From CAZDYP01 sp964509505 (GTDB lineage: Bacteria; Chloroflexota; Anaerolineae; JACRMK01), in the NCBI GenBank assembly GCA_964509505.1, contig CAZDYP010000143.1, forward strand, positions 1 through 15,213: a stretch of 15,213 nt of DNA. Direction: 5' to 3'. Both the position numbers and the translations under genes were made by a program. Positions 12,358-15,213 of this stretch are shown here, piece by piece. Positions within the stretch are counted from its first letter, which is position 1, and the number at the start of each line of letters is the position of its first letter. The notes below the pieces were generated by a model that did not search any database, was not told where the DNA came from, and saw nothing but the letters and a program-made list of their open reading frames with translations.

Positions 12358-13242
12358 TTACATGTCGCTCGCTTCCAATTTCACTCTCCGCCGTTGCATC
12401 ACACTCGCCACCAACCCATACTTCGGCGACAGCACGAAGCACAACGCAAACACCAGCGTCGTCAACAACACAATCGTCCCGCCCGATGCGAGCTGCAAGT
12501 GATACGACAGATACAAGCCCGTCACGCCGCACACCGCGCCGATGACTGCGCCGAGCCACAGCAACGTATGAAAGCGCTCGACGAACAAGCGCGCAGTCGC
12601 CGCTGGTGTGACGAGCATCGCCACGACGAGAATGTTGCCCACCGCTTGCAACGAGACGATGATGGTCAGCGTCAGCAGCAACAATAACAGCTGATCGAGC
12701 CACACAATTGGCAAGCCCATCGCCGCCGCCGCCATGCGATCAAACGATACCAGCAGCAACTCCTTGTACGTAAGGAATAATACCATCACAATCACGCTAC
12801 CTAAGCCGAGCGTGAGCCACACATCCTCAACCGAAACCGCCAAGATGTTGCCGAACAACAAGCCCCCTAAATCGCTGGTGTAGCTGCGCGTCGTGCTGAT
12901 GAGCACCACGCCCAACGCGAACATCCCCGCGAACAAGACGCCAATCGCCGTGTCTTCTTTCAAGCGCCGATTGTGGCTGACCAAGCCGATGCCGAGCGCT
13001 GTCAACACGCCGAACATGAGCGCGCCGACGAAGAAACTGAATTGAAAGAGAAACGCGATGACCACACCGGGGAAAACCGCGTGCGCCACTGCGTCGCCGA
13101 TGAAACTCAAGCCGCGCGCGACGACGAACGCGCCCAGCGCGCCACACAATGCGCCCATCAACAGCACTTCGAGCAAGCCACGCTGCATGAAGCCATATTG
13201 CAAGGGCTCGACGAGCGCTTGCCAAAGTAATGAGAAATCCAT
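12358..13242 (-). CDS. Permease of a Mn/Zn-type ABC importer (ABC-3 family)
   Basis: 294 residues from ATG 13242; a TTG two codons earlier is ignored because GAGG lies 8 nt before the ATG. About eight to nine hydrophobic helices are visible. The family signature G-D-A-V-A-H-A-V-F-P-G (about residues 49-59, in G-L-S-F-I-G-D-A-V-A-H) and the segment G-N-I-L-V-V-A-M-L-V-T-P-A-A-T-A-R-L are those of ZnuB/MntB/TroC permeases. It forms the membrane channel for the ATPase and solute-binding protein encoded upstream. The basic C-terminus ends K-L-E-A-S-D-M. A 7-bp inverted repeat (GACATGT / ACATGTC) overlaps its stop codon but lacks a T-run. Confidence 0.93.
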   Translation of the reverse strand: MDFSLLWQALVEPLQYGFMQRGLLEVLLMGALCGALGAFVVARGLSFIGDAVAHAVFPGVVIAFLFQFSFFVGALMFGVLTALGIGLVSHNRRLKEDTAIGVLFAGMFALGVVLISTTRSYTSDLGGLLFGNILAVSVEDVWLTLGLGSVIVMVLFLTYKELLLVSFDRMAAAAMGLPIVWLDQLLLLLLTLTIIVSLQAVGNILVVAMLVTPAATARLFVERFHTLLWLGAVIGAVCGVTGLYLSYHLQLASGGTIVLLTTLVFALCFVLSPKYGLVASVMQRRRVKLEASDM

Positions 13243-13257
13243 GACCAACGCCTCTCC

Positions 13258-13334
13258 GACCTCGCAGGTCTCCGGAATCTGCGAGGTCTCCTTCAGGCTC
13301 TAAACCCTAAAGGTCTCCAAGACCTTTAAGGTTT
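13258..13334. repeat. Two tandem palindromic repeats between ATPase and permease genes
   Basis: Hairpin 1 (13258-13288) has a perfect 10-bp stem GACCTCGCAG / CTGCGAGGTC. Hairpin 2 (13302-13334) has a 14-position stem AAACCCTAAAGGTC / GACCTTTAAGGTTT with one mismatch. They begin 1 nt after the ATPase stop. Both share the pattern ACC-n-AGGTCT in the left arm, as if from one repeat family. A half copy (ACCCTAAAGGTTTTT) lies at 15183-15197 upstream of the operon. Such palindromes inside an operon can protect the upstream message or lower expression of the downstream gene. Confidence 0.65.
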
Positions 13335-13335
13335 C

Positions 13336-14139
13336 TCAGCAACCATGACACGTGTCATCGCGCAAGACCAACAGCGCATCGTCGAGCGTCGCTGTTAGGG
13401 AGTCTTTTTCTTTCACGCGCAAGATGTGTCCGCCGTACGTTTGTTGCAGCGCTTCTGGTGTGAATGTTTCGGCGGGCGTGCCATAAGCGATGACCACATG
13501 GTTCAGGAATAACAATTGTGAACAGAAGGCGCGCGCCACACCCAAATCGTGTGTGGTCATCACGATGGTATGCCCGTTGCGTCGCATATCTTGGAGTAAG
13601 CGCAAAATCATCTCCTGCGTCGTCGCATCCACGCCCGTCATCGGCTCGTCCAGCAACAGGAGCTCGCTCTCTTGCGCGAGGGCGCGCGCGAGAAACACCC
13701 GTTGTTGCTGCCCGCCTGACAATTGCCCAATCGGTTTGTGACGATGCGCGCTCATCCCCACTTGCGCCAACGCGTGCGCCGCCGCGAAACGGTCCGCATG
13801 ACCAATACGTTTGAACCAGCCCACGCGGGGCCAACGTCCCATCAACACGACATCGGCGACGGTGACAGGAAACGACCAATCCACCGCTTCCCGTTGCGGC
13901 ATATACGCCACACGCGCGCGCGCTTGCTGAATGGGCTGCCCATACACACGCACGTTGCCCTGCGCGAGCGGCGCGATGCCCAATACGGCGTTGAGCAACG
14001 TGCTTTTGCCTGCGCCGTTGGGACCGACCACGCCCACAAATTCGCCCGCGCCAATCTCCAACGAGATGTGTGACAGTGCGATATGATCTGCGTACGCGAC
14101 AGTCACATCGCGCAACGTCAAAGCGGCTATATCATTCAT
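13336..14139 (-). CDS. ATP-binding protein of the Mn/Zn-type ABC importer
   Basis: 267 residues. Walker A is G-P-N-G-A-G-K-S (39-46), Q-loop Gln82, signature L-S-G-G-Q (140-144), Walker B L-L-L-L-D-E-P (160-166) and switch His197. The stretch Y-M-P-Q-R-E-A-V-D-W-S-F-P-V-T-V-A-D-V-V-L-M-G-R is typical of manganese/zinc importer ATPases rather than other ABC proteins. It powers uptake from the cytoplasmic face. The C-terminus after 255 carries D-D-T-C-H-G-C, a Cys-His-Cys tail that could bind the imported metal; many relatives lack it as far as I recall. The start ATG 14139 has AAGGA about 10 nt upstream, and the gene lies 92 nt after the solute-binding protein gene. Confidence 0.93.
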   Translation of the reverse strand: MNDIAALTLRDVTVAYADHIALSHISLEIGAGEFVGVVGPNGAGKSTLLNAVLGIAPLAQGNVRVYGQPIQQARARVAYMPQREAVDWSFPVTVADVVLMGRWPRVGWFKRIGHADRFAAAHALAQVGMSAHRHKPIGQLSGGQQQRVFLARALAQESELLLLDEPMTGVDATTQEMILRLLQDMRRNGHTIVMTTHDLGVARAFCSQLLFLNHVVIAYGTPAETFTPEALQQTYGGHILRVKEKDSLTATLDDALLVLRDDTCHGC

Positions 14140-14231
14140 AGAGCATCATCCTTCAAGGGCAAGAGAGATTGGGGGAAATCGAGACGCCCCTTTATCTCCC
14201 TCCATTTCCCCTAATGTTCCCTCATAATCCT

Positions 14232-15149
14232 CTACCGCAAGCTTGCCACAATCAAATCGGTATTGTGCTTCAACATCCCATCCACCGTTTCCGCGCCGCT
14301 GCCCGCGGGCCCGAGTGTATCACCATACAATCCCGTGATCACTTTCACCCCTGCCTCTTGCGCGATTTGTCTGGCAAACGCAGGGTTGATAGATGATTCG
14401 GCGAATATGGCTTTAACATTTTCTGCTTTGATATGTTGCGCCAGTTTCGCCAACTCTTTCGCCGAGGGGTGAAAGTTTGTGTCCATCGAGGGAATCACAG
14501 CGCCGACAAACTGCAACCCGTAACGCTCCGCATAGTAGCCCAATGTATCGTGGTTGGTGACGAGCTTGCGCTGCGCTGCGGGAATCGTCGCCAGCTGTGT
14601 TTTGATGTATTGATCGAGCTCGTTCAACTTCGCCGCATACGCAGCGGCATTCGCCTTATATGTTTCGGCATGCGCCGCATCAGCCTTGCTCAATCCATCG
14701 CGGATGTTGTTCGCCATGATGATGACGTTGGGGATGGCGTGCCAGATGTGTGGGTCGTCTTCTCGCTTGCCATTGTCGTCTTCGCTTTTGCGAAGTGTGA
14801 CACCCTGTGATGTGTCCACAATGGGCGCTTTCGTGTCAGAATTTTTGATGAGCTTCTCCAACCACGCTTCGAGACCAACGCCATTGATGATGATGAGCTG
14901 TGCGTTGGCAAGTGACTTCGCATCGGCGGGCGTCGGCTCATATTCGTGTGGGTCAATGTTGGCTTTCAGCAACCCAACGAGTTCAATTTTATCGCCGCCC
15001 ACAACTTTCGTGAGCGCCGTTACCTGCGTCGTTGTCGCTACCACACGCAGCGTCGCGGATGGCATAGATGGCGGCGCAGACGCGCAACCAACGGCACTCA
15101 GCCATAGCAAAACGAAACACCACGAACGAACAGACTTGAAATGAACCAC
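14232..15149 (-). CDS. Metal-binding lipoprotein of a Mn/Zn-type ABC importer (TroA/ZnuA family)
   Basis: 305 residues from GTG 15149, with AGGAGG at 15160-15155 and 5 nt spacing. The signal sequence ends A-V-G-C, so Cys22 is the lipid-attached residue. Candidate metal ligands in the usual order are His68 (D-P-H-E-Y-E-P), His134 (D-P-H-I-W-H), His200 (T-N-H-D-T-L-G-Y-Y) and Asp277 (G-D-T-L-G-P), with F-A-E-S-S-I-N-P at 249-256. Three His and one acidic residue are the family arrangement for Mn or Zn. There is no long His-rich loop such as many zinc-specific ZnuA proteins carry, which leans toward manganese, but the metal cannot be settled. It is the first gene of the three-gene operon and captures the ion outside the membrane. 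Confidence 0.93.
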   Translation of the reverse strand: MVHFKSVRSWCFVLLWLSAVGCASAPPSMPSATLRVVATTTQVTALTKVVGGDKIELVGLLKANIDPHEYEPTPADAKSLANAQLIIINGVGLEAWLEKLIKNSDTKAPIVDTSQGVTLRKSEDDNGKREDDPHIWHAIPNVIIMANNIRDGLSKADAAHAETYKANAAAYAAKLNELDQYIKTQLATIPAAQRKLVTNHDTLGYYAERYGLQFVGAVIPSMDTNFHPSAKELAKLAQHIKAENVKAIFAESSINPAFARQIAQEAGVKVITGLYGDTLGPAGSGAETVDGMLKHNTDLIVASLR

Positions 15150-15213
15150 AGGTTCCTCCTAAGAGAGTGTTTTGAAATTCAGACCCTAAAGGTTTTTCTG
15201 GCGCAGCGGGTTC

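Overview
The window reads as chromosomal DNA of a bacterium. The best guess is a member of the Chloroflexota (Anaerolineae-like). This rests on style rather than a marker gene: Pro/Thr-rich linkers on secreted proteins, a long class A penicillin-binding protein with Ig-like tails, a tetratricopeptide-like domain fused to a SipW-type signal peptidase, DUF4013 and TumE-type genes, and (CCAATTA)n heptamers in the gaps between genes. No rRNA, tRNA, CRISPR array, transposase or phage gene was seen.

Layout. 1-182: end of an unknown protein. 176-336: non-coding element with near-perfect inverted ends. 418-3114: a lipoprotein alpha/beta hydrolase, a DUF4013 membrane protein and a SAM-dependent methyltransferase, all on +. 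3361-6504: a bifunctional class A penicillin-binding protein closed by a strong terminator. 6582-7288 (-): a TumE-like toxin-antitoxin operon in which one extra base in the gene overlap appears to disturb both reading frames. 7289-7859: non-coding DNA with a 40-nt direct repeat bracketing an inverted-repeat unit. 7860-8363: secreted double-LysM protein. 8364-8912: structured non-coding DNA ending in a terminator, then a promoter. 8913-11909: a surface-protein module made of a TasA/camelysin-like protein, a TPR-SipW signal peptidase and a fibronectin-like, Pro/Thr-rich secreted protein split by two opposite frameshifts. 11949-11996: bidirectional terminator. 12017-12301 (-): VapB-like antitoxin fused to the last residues of a PIN toxin. 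12358-15149 (-): a complete Mn/Zn-type ABC importer, in the order solute-binding lipoprotein, ATPase, permease.

How the genes fit together. Much of the window concerns the cell envelope: peptidoglycan synthesis, LysM binding to the wall, and a dedicated signal peptidase placed between two secreted proteins that carry the short motif (NxFxTxxL) following SipW-type signal peptides. The metal importer is a separate operon. The two toxin-antitoxin loci both look damaged. The most promising system is the TasA-like / TPR-SipW / fibronectin-like cassette, together with the structured non-coding DNA before it. The damaged toxin-antitoxin loci and the recurrent palindromic and heptamer elements come next.
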